From: PALSA-612 sp963755155
Lineage (GTDB): Bacteria; Actinomycetota; Thermoleophilia; Gaiellales; Gaiellaceae
Direction: 5' to 3'
Length of the DNA: 64,000 nucleotides
Assembly: GCA_963755155.1 (NCBI GenBank)
Contig: CAVWIV010000003.1
Span: 372,001 to 436,000 of the forward strand
This document shows, piece after piece, positions 17,858-26,070 of this stretch (within the stretch, counting starts at the first letter, position 1; each line of letters starts with the position of its first letter). The notes under the pieces were generated by a model that saw nothing but the letters and a program-made list of their open reading frames with translations, was not told where the DNA came from and made no database searches. Position numbers and translations under genes: made by a program.

Positions 17858-17990
17858 AGCCCGAGGGCTCGCTGGGAGCCTCCGCACCTGGGCGGAGCCG
17901 GGCTATGCCCGGCGGGAGCCCACAAGGTCGCCCGACAAGGGGACCTGTGAAGGAGGGGGCAAACGGGGGAACCATGGGGTTCCCCCGTTA
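17858..17990. repeat. Dispersed intergenic repeat, copy A
   Basis: About 130 bp starting at AGCCCGAGGGCTCGC. It contains the hairpin GCCGGGCTATGCCCGGC followed by GGGAGCCCA, and ends in a 28-nt inverted repeat at 17962-17989 (arms AACGGGGGAACC and GGTTCCCCCGTT, loop ATGG). The same order of parts, with scattered substitutions, occurs at 30221-30348. The terminal palindrome followed by TAAAAAG could stop transcription of the upstream gene. No open frame of interest lies inside it. Confidence 0.7.
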
Positions 17991-18022
17991 AAAAGACTTG
18001 GGGCCGCTTTCGCGGCCCCAAG
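17990..18022 (-). terminator. Intrinsic terminator of the minus-strand RNA
   Basis: Eleven-pair hairpin with arms CTTGGGGCCGC (17997-18007) and GCGGCCCCAAG (18012-18022) around a 4-nt loop. On the minus strand it is followed by GTCTTTTT, a proper U-tract. On the plus strand no T-run follows, so the signal is directional. Confidence 0.8.
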
Positions 18023-18203
18023 TGCGGTAATCCGCCTGTATTGGCAGAGGCGCTTCCTGCCGTCTGGAAACGGCGGCGCTCGAGAGCGAGCCCCCTACGC
18101 TGGCTAGGCGATTCCCGTCAGGTCACGGGGACACGCCTCTACCGGCGGCTACCTCCACTGCCCGTACAGTCTTCGCTCAAACGGACCACCTCCTTTCCGC
18201 GGT
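17995..18203 (-). ncRNA. Candidate structured non-coding RNA, about 210 nt, family not recognised
   Basis: No convincing ORF fills 17855-18259. On the minus strand this stretch has its own promoter-like hexamers and a strong intrinsic terminator. In between, a 10-pair stem (plus-strand arms at 18043-18052 and 18134-18143, one G-U pair) closes a three-way set of hairpins: 18114-18118/18125-18129, 18078-18082/18087-18091 and 18059-18063/18070-18074. Outside the stem, CCGCC/GGCGG can extend it. I compared it by eye with 6S, SRP, RNase P, tmRNA, T-box and common riboswitch cores and saw no diagnostic motif. Size and solitary transcription recall 6S RNA, but this is only analogy. Confidence 0.5.
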
Positions 18204-18209
18204 ACGTTC

Positions 18210-18239
18210 AGCATACGCGTCGCGCGCGGACGGAGGCAA
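18210..18239 (-). promoter_or_regulatory. Predicted sigma-70-type promoter for the minus-strand RNA
   Basis: On the minus strand TTGCCT (18239-18234) and TATGCT (18215-18210) are 18 nt apart, giving a start near 18203. The boxes resemble the housekeeping consensus, and the predicted transcript ends at the terminator about 210 nt further on. Confidence 0.45.
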
Positions 18240-18259
18240 CGCCTCCGAAGGAGGACGGA

Positions 18260-18634
18260 ATGGCCTCACCGATCGAGAACATCGGCCAGATTGCGATCAG
18301 GGCCCGCGACCTGCCGGCTTCCGTTGCGTTCTATCGCGACGTGCTCGGGCTCGACTACCTCTTCGAGGCCGGCACGCTCGCGTTCTTCATGTGCGGCGAC
18401 GTTCGGATCATGCTCTCACCGCCGGAGCTGGACGAGCTCGACCACCCGAGCTCCACGGTGTACTTCCGGGTGCCCGACCTGCAGGCGGCCTATGAGGAGC
18501 TGTCGACGCGCGGCGCGACGTTCGTCGACGAGCCGCACCTCATCGCGAAGCTTCCCGACCATGAGCTGTGGATGGCGTTCTTCCGCGACCCGGATGAGAA
18601 TCTCTTGGCGCTGATGAGCGAAGTCAGGAACTGA
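18260..18634 (+). CDS. VOC (glyoxalase/bleomycin-resistance) family protein
   Basis: A 124-aa single VOC module made of two beta-alpha-beta-beta-beta units: IGQIAIRARDLPASVAFYRDVLGLDYLF at the N-terminus, and VYFRVPDLQAAYEELSTRG with FFRDPDENLLALM at the C-terminus. Metal ligands of the family are a His or Gln on strand 1 and Glu near the end; here Gln10 and Glu117 are candidates. Substrate is unknown. ATG 18260 has a good GGAGGA ribosome binding site. Its end overlaps the convergent methyltransferase by 11 nt. Confidence 0.85.
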   Translation: MASPIENIGQIAIRARDLPASVAFYRDVLGLDYLFEAGTLAFFMCGDVRIMLSPPELDELDHPSSTVYFRVPDLQAAYEELSTRGATFVDEPHLIAKLPDHELWMAFFRDPDENLLALMSEVRN

Positions 18635-19214
18635 GGACAGCAGATAGCTCGAGCCCGCGGTCGAGCGGCACCGTGACGCTCACGAGCCTCGGGTCAGCCT
18701 GCCTCGCAGCGGAGTACGCGTGTAAGTCCTCGTGCGACAGCACATTGTCGGCGATCACGAGCGCACCCGGCTCAAGCTTGCCGCGCGCGAGCTGGAACAG
18801 CGCTTCGTAGTCCGCCTTCTCCGCGTCGAGGAAGACGACGTCGAACACGTCGTCAATCGCGCCGAGCGTCTCGAACGCGTCGCCCTCCACGAGCTCGGCC
18901 CACTCGCCGAGCCGTGTCTCCTCGATGTTCGCTCGCCACGCCTCACACTTCGCAGGATCGGACTCGAGCGAGACGACGTTGCCGCCCAAGATGCGTGCCG
19001 CCGCAGCCAGCCAGATCGCCGAGTACCCGCGAGACCCGCCGATCTCGAGCACCGAAGCCGACGCCTGGGGCGCTACGACCGCGAACAGGAACCGGCCGGT
19101 CGCCGGCGTGACCTGCCGCGAACGCTGGGCGGCAGGCAGCCCCTCCTCCCGCTCGCGGCGATCCTCGTCCTCGAGGCGCGCGAGGACCGTGCGGACGCGG
19201 TCATCCAACGTCAA
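18624..19214 (-). CDS. Class I SAM-dependent O-methyltransferase (caffeoyl-CoA type)
   Basis: The 196-aa product belongs to the small O-methyltransferase family related to catechol and caffeoyl-CoA enzymes. It has VLEIGGSRGYSAIWLA for SAM binding, VVSLESDPAKCEAWRANI, and the metal-binding FDVVFLDAEKADYEALF followed by IADNVL. The substrate cannot be read from sequence. It overlaps the Rieske gene by 14 nt and closes the sufS-sufU-Rieske transcript. Confidence 0.83.
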   Translation of the reverse strand: MTLDDRVRTVLARLEDEDRREREEGLPAAQRSRQVTPATGRFLFAVVAPQASASVLEIGGSRGYSAIWLAAAARILGGNVVSLESDPAKCEAWRANIEETRLGEWAELVEGDAFETLGAIDDVFDVVFLDAEKADYEALFQLARGKLEPGALVIADNVLSHEDLHAYSAARQADPRLVSVTVPLDRGLELSAVLSS

Positions 19215-19515
19215 CTTCGACCGTGCCGTCCTCGACTCGCACGGCGTAGGTCGCGACCGGGTCGAAGGCCGGCAGAGACAGCGGCACGCCCGTGCGGATG
19301 TCGAAGTTCGAGCCGTGCCGCGGGCAGACGACGACGCCTTCCTCGGGGTCCCAGTCGCCCTCGCAAAGCGGACCGTCGTCGTGGGAGCAGCGATCCTCGA
19401 GGGCGAGCAGCTCGCCGTCGAGGTTGTAGACGCCGACCGCGATGAGGCCAGCTTGCACGAGCTTCATCTCGCCCGGCGGTAGCTCCTCCACCGGGCACAC
19501 CCCGACCCAGGCCAC
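19201..19515 (-). CDS. Rieske [2Fe-2S] ferredoxin-like protein
   Basis: A 104-aa soluble Rieske protein. Both cluster-binding boxes are present: CSHDDGPL near residue 42 and CPRHGSNF near residue 63, supplying two Cys and two His. It resembles the ferredoxin component of non-haem iron dioxygenases but has no oxygenase partner here. Small Rieske proteins are often found with sufS/sufU in actinobacteria, where a role as electron donor or Fe-S recipient is assumed. It starts 2 nt after the sufU stop. Confidence 0.9.
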   Translation of the reverse strand: MAWVGVCPVEELPPGEMKLVQAGLIAVGVYNLDGELLALEDRCSHDDGPLCEGDWDPEEGVVVCPRHGSNFDIRTGVPLSLPAFDPVATYAVRVEDGTVEVDVG

Positions 19516-19516
19516 G

Positions 19517-19942
19517 CTACTTCAGCTCGAGCTCGTCTTCGCGCGTCCACTCCGCGGGAAGCGGCGTGCCCTTGCCCTTGTGGAGGGCGAGCTTGAGAGT
19601 CGACAGACCGAGGATCGCGCACTTGAGCCGCACGGGCGTCAGCGGAATCCCGAGCTCCTCGAGCAGCTGCTCTTTCGGCATGGCCGCGACGTCGGACGCC
19701 TTGCGGCCAGACACCATCTCCGTGAGCATCGACGTCGCCGCCTGGCTGATCGCACAGCCGCGGCCCGAGAACTTCACGTCGTCGATCGTCTCCCCGTCCT
19801 CGCCGAAGGAGACGTAGATGGAGACCTCGTCGCCGCAGAGCGGGTTCATGCCCTCGGCCTCGGCGTCCGCGTCCTCGATCACGCCGTGACCGCGCGGGTT
19901 CTTGTAGTGGTCGAGGATGACCTCGCGGTACAGCTGATCCAT
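19517..19942 (-). CDS. sufU: SufU-type Fe-S cluster assembly protein
   Basis: SufU accepts sulfur from the cysteine desulfurase SufS through a zinc-bound Cys and passes it to the SufBCD scaffold. The 141-aa protein has all ligand motifs: NPLCGD with Cys near 39, GRGCAIS with Cys near 64, and LKCAILGL with Cys near 123; an insertion between the second and third Cys is typical of SufU rather than IscU. ATG 19942 overlaps the sufS stop (ATGA). This start is preferred over the longer open frame, which is only sufS in another frame. Confidence 0.93.
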   Translation of the reverse strand: MDQLYREVILDHYKNPRGHGVIEDADAEAEGMNPLCGDEVSIYVSFGEDGETIDDVKFSGRGCAISQAATSMLTEMVSGRKASDVAAMPKEQLLEELGIPLTPVRLKCAILGLSTLKLALHKGKGTPLPAEWTREDELELK

Positions 19943-21189
19943 CAACCGAAGACCTTTCGTACCCGGTGGAGGCCCTGGACGAGCCGGTCGATCTCCTCGG
20001 GGATCGTGTAGAGGTAGAAGCTCGCGCGCGGTCGTCGCCGCCACGCCGAGCCTGCGCCATCAGCGGCTGGCAGCAGTGGTGACCCGCGCGGACGGCCACG
20101 CCCTCCCAGTCGAGCACCTGCGCGACGTCGTGCGGGTGGACGTCGTCGAACGCGAACGAGACGATGCCCGCGCGGCGCTCGGGCGGCGGACCGAAGAGCC
20201 GGATGCCGGGGATGTCGGCGAGCGCGCCGAGCGCGTACTCGGTCAGGTCGTGCTCGTGCTGCTCGATCGCCTCGAAGCCCACCGCCGTGAGGTAGTCGAC
20301 GGCGGCGCCGAGGCCGACCGCCTCGGCCATGGGCGCGGTGCCCGCCTCGAACTTGTGCGGCAGGTCGCCCCACGTCGTCCCGTCGGCCTGCACCTTCCGG
20401 ATCATGTGGCCGCCGAGCATGAACGGCTCCATCCGCTCGAGCAGGTCGGCCTTGCCCCACACGGCGCCGATGCCGCTCGGCGCGCACATCTTGTGGCCCG
20501 AGATGGCGACGAAGTCGGAGCCGACGGCCTGGACGTCCACGGCTCGGTGCGGCGCCGCCTGCGCTGCGTCGACGACGACGATCGCGCCGTGCCCGTGCGC
20601 CCACTCGACGATGCGCTCGACGCCGTTGACCGTGCCGAGCGCGTTCGACACGAGGTTGAGCGCGACGACCTTCAAGCGCGCGTCGCCGACGAGCTCGTCG
20701 AGCCCTTCGAGCACGAGGTCGCCCTCGTCGGTGAGCGGGATCATCCGGAACTCGGCGCCCGTGCGCTTCGCGACGTACTGCCAGGGGACGAAGTTCGAGT
20801 GGTGCTCGAGCTCGGTGACGAGCGACGACGTCCCCGGGGCCGAGGTTCGAGAGCCCCCACGCGTAGGCGACGAGGTTGATGCCCTCGGTGGCGTTGCGCA
20901 CGAAGATCACCTCGCGCGCGGCCGGCGCGTTCAGCAGCACGCGGACCTTTTCGCGCGCGGCCTCGAGACCTTCCGTCGCGCGCTCCGCGAGCTCGTAGAC
21001 GCCGCGGTGGACATTCGCGTACGAGGTCTCGTAGAACGTCTCCATCGCCTCGAGCATCTGCCGCGGCTTCTGGGCGCTCGCGGCGGAGTCGAGGTACGCG
21101 AGCGGCTTTCCGTGGAACTCCTGCTCGAAGATCGGGAAGTCCTTGCGCAGCGTGTGCGCATCGAGCTTGGCGCCGGTCGTTACGGCCAC
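19942..21189 (-). CDS. sufS: SufS-type cysteine desulfurase (three single-base frame breaks)
   Basis: This PLP enzyme takes sulfur from cysteine for Fe-S assembly. The N-terminus (FPIFEQEFHGKPLAYLDSAA, YANVHRGVYELAERAT) is in one frame, the middle (WGLSNLGPGD, then DAAQAAPHRAVD and SGHKMCAPSGIGAVWG with the PLP Lys) in the next, and the end (SFYLYTIPEEIDRLVQGLHR) back in the first. The active Cys lies in VRAGHHCCQPLM. I place extra bases near 20838, 20063 and 20038-20046, and removing them restores a continuous family sequence. Three +1 changes return to frame, which fits base-calling error, not decay. Confidence 0.9.
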   Translation of the reverse strand: MAVTTGAKLDAHTLRKDFPIFEQEFHGKPLAYLDSAASAQKPRQMLEAMETFYETSYANVHRGVYELAERATEGLEAAREKVRVLLNAPAAREVIFVRNATEGINLVAYAWGLSNLGPGDVVARHRARAPLELRPLAVRREAHGRRVPDDPAHRRGRPRARRARRARRRRALEGRRAQPRVERARHGQRRRAHRRVGARARRDRRRRRSAGGAAPSRGRPGRRLRLRRHLGPQDVRAERHRRRVGQGRPARADGAVHARRPHDPEGAGRRDDVGRPAAQVRGGHRAHGRGGRPRRRRRLPHGGGLRGDRAARARPDRVRARRARRHPRHPALRSAARAPRGHRLVRVRRRPPARRRAGARLGGRGRPRGSPLLPAADGAGSAWRRRPRASFYLYTIPEEIDRLVQGLHRVRKVFG

Positions 21190-21193
21190 TGTC

Positions 21194-21847
21194 CTATCGT
21201 AGCCCTCGCCCGTCGCGCGCCAGCGCGATGCCCCGCCAGATACCTCCGCGACGGCACGCGTAGGGCTCGAAGCCGGCGCGTCGCACGACGTCCACCATCC
21301 GCTCGGGCGGGTGCGCGAACGTCCGAAAGCCCGAGCCGCGCATGCGCAGCCAGACGTTCACGAGGCCGAGCAGGGCGCGCGAGACGACGTTGCGCGGCGG
21401 ATACGTGAAGACAACGGTGTGCCGGGCCTTCTCGGCCGCCGCACCGAGCAGCCGCTCGTAGTCCGGATAGCAACAGACGACCCGGTGGAGGACGACGACA
21501 TCGGCCGGCTCGGTGCCGTCCGCGGCAAAGTCGCCGACCCGCCGCTCCATGCGCTCTGAGACGCCCGCCTCGCGGGCGAGCTCCGCGGCCACCTGCTCGT
21601 ACCCGGGCGACAGCTCGACCACCGTCGAGTGCGCCGCGCCCGCCTTCAGCAGCTCGAGCTCGACGGCGCCGATGCCGCCTCCGGGCTCGAGCACTGTGCC
21701 ACCCTCGATCCCACGCTCGCGGACGGCGTCGACCACCCAGCGCGAGACCTTGCTCAGCCCCTTGCTCCGGTACCGGCGCGCCTCGCGGCGAGCCTGTTCC
21801 TCCGAGAAGAACTCGCCGTAGCCGGATGGCGCCTGGCAGCACTTCAT
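21194..21847 (-). CDS. Class I SAM-dependent methyltransferase
   Basis: The 217-aa protein begins MKCCQAPSGYGEFF and then shows VLEPGGGIGAVELELLKAG for SAM binding, VVELSPGYEQVAAELA as motif II, and ADVVVLHRVVCCYPDYERLL. The closing region resembles magnesium-protoporphyrin or small-molecule methyltransferases (TYPPRNVVSR, AGFEPYACRRGGIWRGIALAR). The Cys pair at residues 3-4 is unusual. ATG 21847 is the best start; the long upstream open frame is the antisense of the cytochrome gene. It lies 5 nt downstream of sufS in coordinates, tail to head with it, and its real substrate is unknown. Confidence 0.8.
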   Translation of the reverse strand: MKCCQAPSGYGEFFSEEQARREARRYRSKGLSKVSRWVVDAVRERGIEGGTVLEPGGGIGAVELELLKAGAAHSTVVELSPGYEQVAAELAREAGVSERMERRVGDFAADGTEPADVVVLHRVVCCYPDYERLLGAAAEKARHTVVFTYPPRNVVSRALLGLVNVWLRMRGSGFRTFAHPPERMVDVVRRAGFEPYACRRGGIWRGIALARDGRGLR

Positions 21848-21869
21848 GACGAGAACGTACCCTGGAGGC

Positions 21870-23238
21870 GTGCAGCGGGTGGTGCTCACGCTTGCCCTCG
21901 CGGTCGTCGCGGGCGTCCTCGCCGGCTGCTCGGGCGGAGGCGAGCCGCAGGCGTCGTCCGCAACCGGCGCCGCCGTGTTCGCCGACGCCGGTTGCGGGGA
22001 CTGCCACGCGCTCTCAGCCGCCGGTTCCACCGGCACGGCCGGGCCGAGCCTCGACGCGCTGAAGCCCGCCGCCGATCGCGTCGAGCGCCAGGTGACGAGC
22101 GGCGGCCGTGGCATGCCGGCATTCGGCGGCACGCTGACGGACGACGAGATCGCGGACGTGGCGGCGTACGTCGCGGAGTCCAGCGCGTCGAGCCCCGTCT
22201 CCGTCGCGGCGGCGTTCGAGCCCGACGACACGAAGCTCGCCGACTGCGAGGGGAACAGCGCGTGCTTCGAGCAGGCGTTCGGCAACCTCGCGTACGCCGA
22301 GGGGCCGAAGCGCGCCCTCGCTGTCTTCGCCGAGAAGATCCAGAGCGACCCCACCGTCGCCGTCTGCCACCGGATCGCGCACTCCCTCGGCGCAGGCGGG
22401 CTCGCCCACTACGACGGCGAGGTCGGGCCGGCCTTCGCGGACGGCACGGCCGTGTGCTGGTCCGGCTACTACCACGGCATCCTCGAGCGCGCCTTCGCGG
22501 GTGTCTCGGAGGAGGAGCTACCCGCGGTGTCGCGGCGGCTGTGCTCGAGCAACCAGGTGCGCACGAGCGACTTCGTCGCGTACCAGTGCGTCCACGGGCT
22601 CGGACACGGGCTGATGATCTACACGAGCTACGACATGCCGCTCTCGCTCGAGACGTGCGACGCGCTCTCGACCGGCTGGGACCAGACCTCGTGCACGGGC
22701 GGCGTGTTCATGGAGAACCTCCAGACGTCGTACGGAACGCGCTCGCAGTGGCTGCGGGACGACGACCCCCTCTACCCCTGCCCGACCGTCGCCGAGAGGC
22801 ACAAGCTCTACTGCTATCTCATGGTCACCTCGCGCATCCTCGACGTCGTCGGCGGCGACTGGCAGCAGACGGTCGACTGGTGCCGCAAGGCCGAGCAAGG
22901 CTGGGTGGAGACGTGCTTCCAGTCGCTCGGGCGGGATGCGTCCGGCCGGTCACTTCAGGATCCGCCGCGAGATCATCCGCATCTGCTCGCTGGCCGGGGA
23001 CATGACCGACGAGTGCCTCTACGGGGCGGCGCGCGACATCACGAGCATGGACGCGGGCGCACGTCGGTCGTCCGGCTTCTGCGCGGCGACGAAGGCTCGC
23101 TATCGAGCCGCGTGCTTCAACGCGATCGGCACGATCCTCGGCGGCTTCTCCCGCGAGACCGACGCGCGGCGCGCCACCTGCCGGAGCTCCGTGCCGCGGC
23201 AGTTCTGGGCCGAGTGCTTCGCCGGCGCGGGCGCCTAG
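21870..23238 (+). CDS. Cytochrome c lipoprotein with a Cys-periodic C-terminal domain (one frame break)
   Basis: GTG 21870 follows GGAGG. A lipoprotein signal ends in LAGC, then a small c-type cytochrome domain carries CGDCH (about residues 40-44) and the axial Met in GGRGMPAFGG. The remaining 330 residues match nothing I recognise. They consist of units of about 30-40 residues that each bring a Cys followed by small residues and often His: CHRIAHSLG, CWSGYYHGILE, CVHGLGHG, CTGGVFMEN, CFQSLGRD, CLYGAARD, CFNAIGTILGG, CFAGAGA. The frame changes near 22940-22950 (one extra base). The stop shares CTAG with the convergent gene. The protein should be periplasmic-side and membrane-attached; electron transfer is inferred from the haem motif only. 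Confidence 0.75.
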
Positions 23239-24502
23239 GGCAGGAGGCTTCTCGACTCCGGCGACGAGCGTCGAGCCCGTGGTCGATCGCGCGCGGAGTC
23301 CTTCCCCTTCCCTCCGCGGACGACGTCCCGGCGGCCGTCTCTGGCGACGATCGTGTCGGCGCCCTCCCCGCCTTCGAGCACGTCCCGGCCGGCGCCGCCG
23401 GTCAGCTGTGTCGCGGCCAGCCGAGGCCGCGTAGGACATCGTCCCCGCCCTTGCCGACGAGGAAGTCGAGGAAGGGCGTCCCCGTGACCCTGTCAGCTCG
23501 CGTCGTGCCGACGAAGCGACACGGATTCGTGACGCGCTCCTGGTCGGCCTTCTTGAAATCGATCACGTACAGGCCCCAGCGAAGGCATTCGCGGCCCGAC
23601 GCGTAGGCGAGCTTCAGGCCGTCGAACGACCAGGCGGGCTGACTGAAGCCATGCGCGTCGGCGCCGACCGTCGACTGAGCGGCTCCGTCGCGCCCCATCG
23701 TGCGCAACACGGCTTCGCCATAGCTCTCACCGGTCGCCTGGATGTAGGCGATGCGCCCGCCGTTCGGCGACCAGGTGGGGAGCGTCTCGTCCTGCGGCCC
23801 GTCCGTCAGCCGCTGGTTGCCCGAGCCGTCCGGCCGGATCGACCAGATGTCGAAGCTGTCACCGCGGTCGGAGGCGTAGACGATTCGCTCGCCGTCGGGT
23901 GACCACGCGGGGCCGACCTGGCGGTCGAGGCCCGATGTGAGCTTGCGGACGCCGGTGCCGTCCGCCTGGGCGACGGTGATCTTCAGGCCCGGGCCGACGA
24001 AGGCGATCTCGCGGCTGTTCGGAGACCAGGACGGCGTCGTCACGGGCGCCTGGGTGAACGGCGAGAAGACGGCTACGGGCGCCAGGCGGCGCTCCTCGTC
24101 GCTGCCGAGGTTCCTCACCCAGAGGCTCTCACCGCGGAGGAACGCGAGCCGGTTCCCCTGAGGCGACCACGAGGGATACTCGCCGCCGCTGACCTCGACG
24201 CCGTCGATCTCGATCGCGCTGAACTCGTTGGTGTAGGCGACGTTCCCCTTCGGAGAAACCGCGGGGCTCGTTCCACGGCCCCACCAGCGCACGCGTTTGC
24301 CGTTCGGCGAGACCGTGCCCACGAGCTCGGGGGCGCCGCCGCAGCCGACGCTCTCCCGCGCGAAGGCGATCGTGGAGGCGCCCCAGCTCGGGTTGCGGTC
24401 CTGCCAGGCGAGGTTCGGGTTGCAGCCTGCCCGGCCGGACTCGCTCGGCACGAGGGCGACCCCCGCCAGGACGATCGCGCAGGCGACGCCGCGCACACCC
24501 AT
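23235..24502 (-). CDS. Secreted TolB-like beta-propeller protein with RTX-type C-terminus (frame breaks)
   Basis: A signal peptide (GVACAIVLAGVALVPSESG) precedes a WD40-like/TolB propeller with repeats such as SWSPNSREIAFVGP, AWSPDGERIVYASDRGD and TWSPNGGRIAYIQ. The frame then reads GKGGDDVLRGLG and breaks. Removing two single bases near 23412-23424 continues it as GGAGRDVLEGGEGADTI and GGKGKDS, i.e. nonapeptide calcium-binding RTX repeats, ending at a stop in the CTAG shared with the cytochrome gene. Propeller plus RTX fits an extracellular protein; the ligand is unknown. The precise C-terminus depends on further possible indels. Confidence 0.75.
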
Positions 24503-24537
24503 GCGCCGAGGGTAGCCCGCCGCCTGTTAGCGCCGGG

Positions 24538-25711
24538 TTAGCCCCGCGGGATGCGTGCTTCGAGCGCCTCGGCCAGCGCGTCGCGCACCGGCGCGAGCTC
24601 GATCCGGTCGAGCACGTCCTGGAAGAAGCCGCGCACGATGAGCCGCTCCGCGTCGCTGCGTGTGAGGCCGCGCGACATCGCGTAGAAGAGCTGCTCGCGG
24701 TCGACCTGGCTGATGGTCGCGCCGTGCGTGCACCGGACGTCGTTCGCGAGGATCTCGAGACCGGGGATCGAGTCCGCATGCGCGTCCGGGGAGAGGATGA
24801 GGTTGCGGTTCTCCTGATACGCGTTCGTCTTCTGCGCGTCCTCCTCGACGCGGATCATCCCGCGCCAGACGACGCTCGCTTGCTCGCGGAGCGCGCCCTT
24901 GAAGGCGAAGTCGGAGGTCGTCGACGGAGCGTGGTGCTGCTGGAACGTGTCGTAGTCGAGGTGCTGCGTGCCGTCGGCGAAGTACGCGCCGGTGACCCGC
25001 GACGTCGCCCCTTGCCCGGCCAGGTCGTTGTGGATGCGGACCTTTCCGCGCCGCGAGCCGAAGCCGCCGGCGACCCAGTCGAGCTCCGCGTCCCTGGCGA
25101 CCGTGGCGCGATGGGTGGCGAAGTTCCAGGTCTCCTTCGCGAGGTTCTGCAGTGAGACGTACTCGAGCTTCGCGCCCTGCTCGACGAAGAGCTCGACGGC
25201 GGCGTTCGAGTAGCCCGCGGCCTGCGGCGAAGGGGACGTGTACTCCTCGATGAGCGAGAAGCGGCTGCCCTCCTCGGCGACGACGAGCAGTCGCCAGAAG
25301 GTGGCGCCGGTGCCGTCGCCTACGACTCGTACGTAGAGCGGATCGTCGAGCTCCACGCCCTTCGGCACGCGGACGAGGAGGCCGCTCTGCCAGGAGGCGG
25401 CGTTGTGCGCGGTGAACTTGTCGTCGGCGCCGACGAGCGTGCCCAGCCGCTCGTGGTCCTCGGGCAGCGGCTCGAACGTCACGCCGTCGGGGAGCTTGTC
25501 GATCTCGATCGTGCCCCCGATCGCCGTCGCCGTCCCGGCCGCTTCGATCTCGAGCATGTCCTTTTGCGGAGGGACTGTCCCTCGGACATGGCCGTCTTCG
25601 GGCGAAGGAGTCCGGGTCGAAGTCGCGGAGATCGGTGAAGCGCCACGCCTCCATGGACGTGTCCGGAAGGGGCAGCGAGCGGTAGCGCTCGAGCGCGTCG
25701 GCCCTGTTCAT
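24538..25711 (-). CDS. sufD: SufD Fe-S cluster scaffold subunit (one frame break)
   Basis: SufD pairs with SufB and the ATPase SufC to build [Fe-S] clusters. The N-terminus MNRADALERYRSLPLPD and MEAWRFTDLRDFDP starts at ATG 25711, which overlaps the stop of the VOC gene before it. One extra C near 25605 shifts the frame; the corrected reading goes on as EDGHVRGTVPPQKD and then MLEIEAAG. The beta-helix core shows YTSPSPQAAGYSN and SLQNLAKETWNF, and the conserved end has CTHGATISQVDREQLFYAMSRGL. It is the last gene of the sufC-sufB-VOC-sufD transcript. Confidence 0.92.
25570..25593 (-). repeat. Short palindromic repeat inside sufD
   Basis: Minus strand CGGCCATGTCCG followed by AGGGACAGTCCCT. 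The 21 bp at 25570-25590 are identical to 47197-47217 inside wecB. In sufD it encodes DGHVRGTVPP; in wecB the other strand encodes GLSLGHV. A variant copy lies at 16354-16380. Confidence 0.6.
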
Positions 25712-26070
25712 GCGTCGAATCTCCGGTGGAGCATGAGCGCGTTCCCGTCGGGATCCTTGAACCACGCCTGCTTGCATACGGCCGTCACGATCGTCTCGCC
25801 GTCGAAGACGACGCCCCTGGCCTCGAGCTCGGCACGCGCAGCGTCCACGTCGGAGACGCGCAGCGCCAGCCCGGCAGGCGACACGGCGAAGGGCTGGCCG
25901 ATGCTCGAGGGATCGAAGACGTCGAGCGTGACCTGGCCGCAGCGGAACTCCATGTCGCTCTCGCCCTCGGTCTCGATCTCGAGCCCGAGCGTCTCCGAGT
26001 AGAAGCGCTTCGCGCGCGGCATGTCCTGTGTCAGGACGGACACGAAGTCGACTCGCTCGACGTCCATCAC
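25708..26070 (-). CDS. VOC family protein, single domain (suf-linked)
   Basis: A 120-aa VOC module: VERVDFVSVLTQDMPRAKRFYSETLGLEIE, LALRVSDVDAARAELEARGV and WFKDPDGNALMLHRRF. It starts GTG-ATG at 26070/26067, overlapping the stop of the two-domain VOC gene upstream, and its own stop overlaps the sufD start (ATGA). This double coupling means it is made together with the Suf proteins. It is a paralogue of the four VOC units in the two genes before it, sharing the opening RVDFV and the ending D-P-x-GN-x-L-x-LHxR. Substrate unknown. Confidence 0.85.
   Translation of the reverse strand: MMDVERVDFVSVLTQDMPRAKRFYSETLGLEIETEGESDMEFRCGQVTLDVFDPSSIGQPFAVSPAGLALRVSDVDAARAELEARGVVFDGETIVTAVCKQAWFKDPDGNALMLHRRFDA

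Noticed and set aside
17995..18203. 6S RNA, SRP RNA, RNase P, tmRNA or T-box
   Set aside because: None of the conserved cores of these RNAs could be found by eye; only size and isolated transcription resemble 6S.
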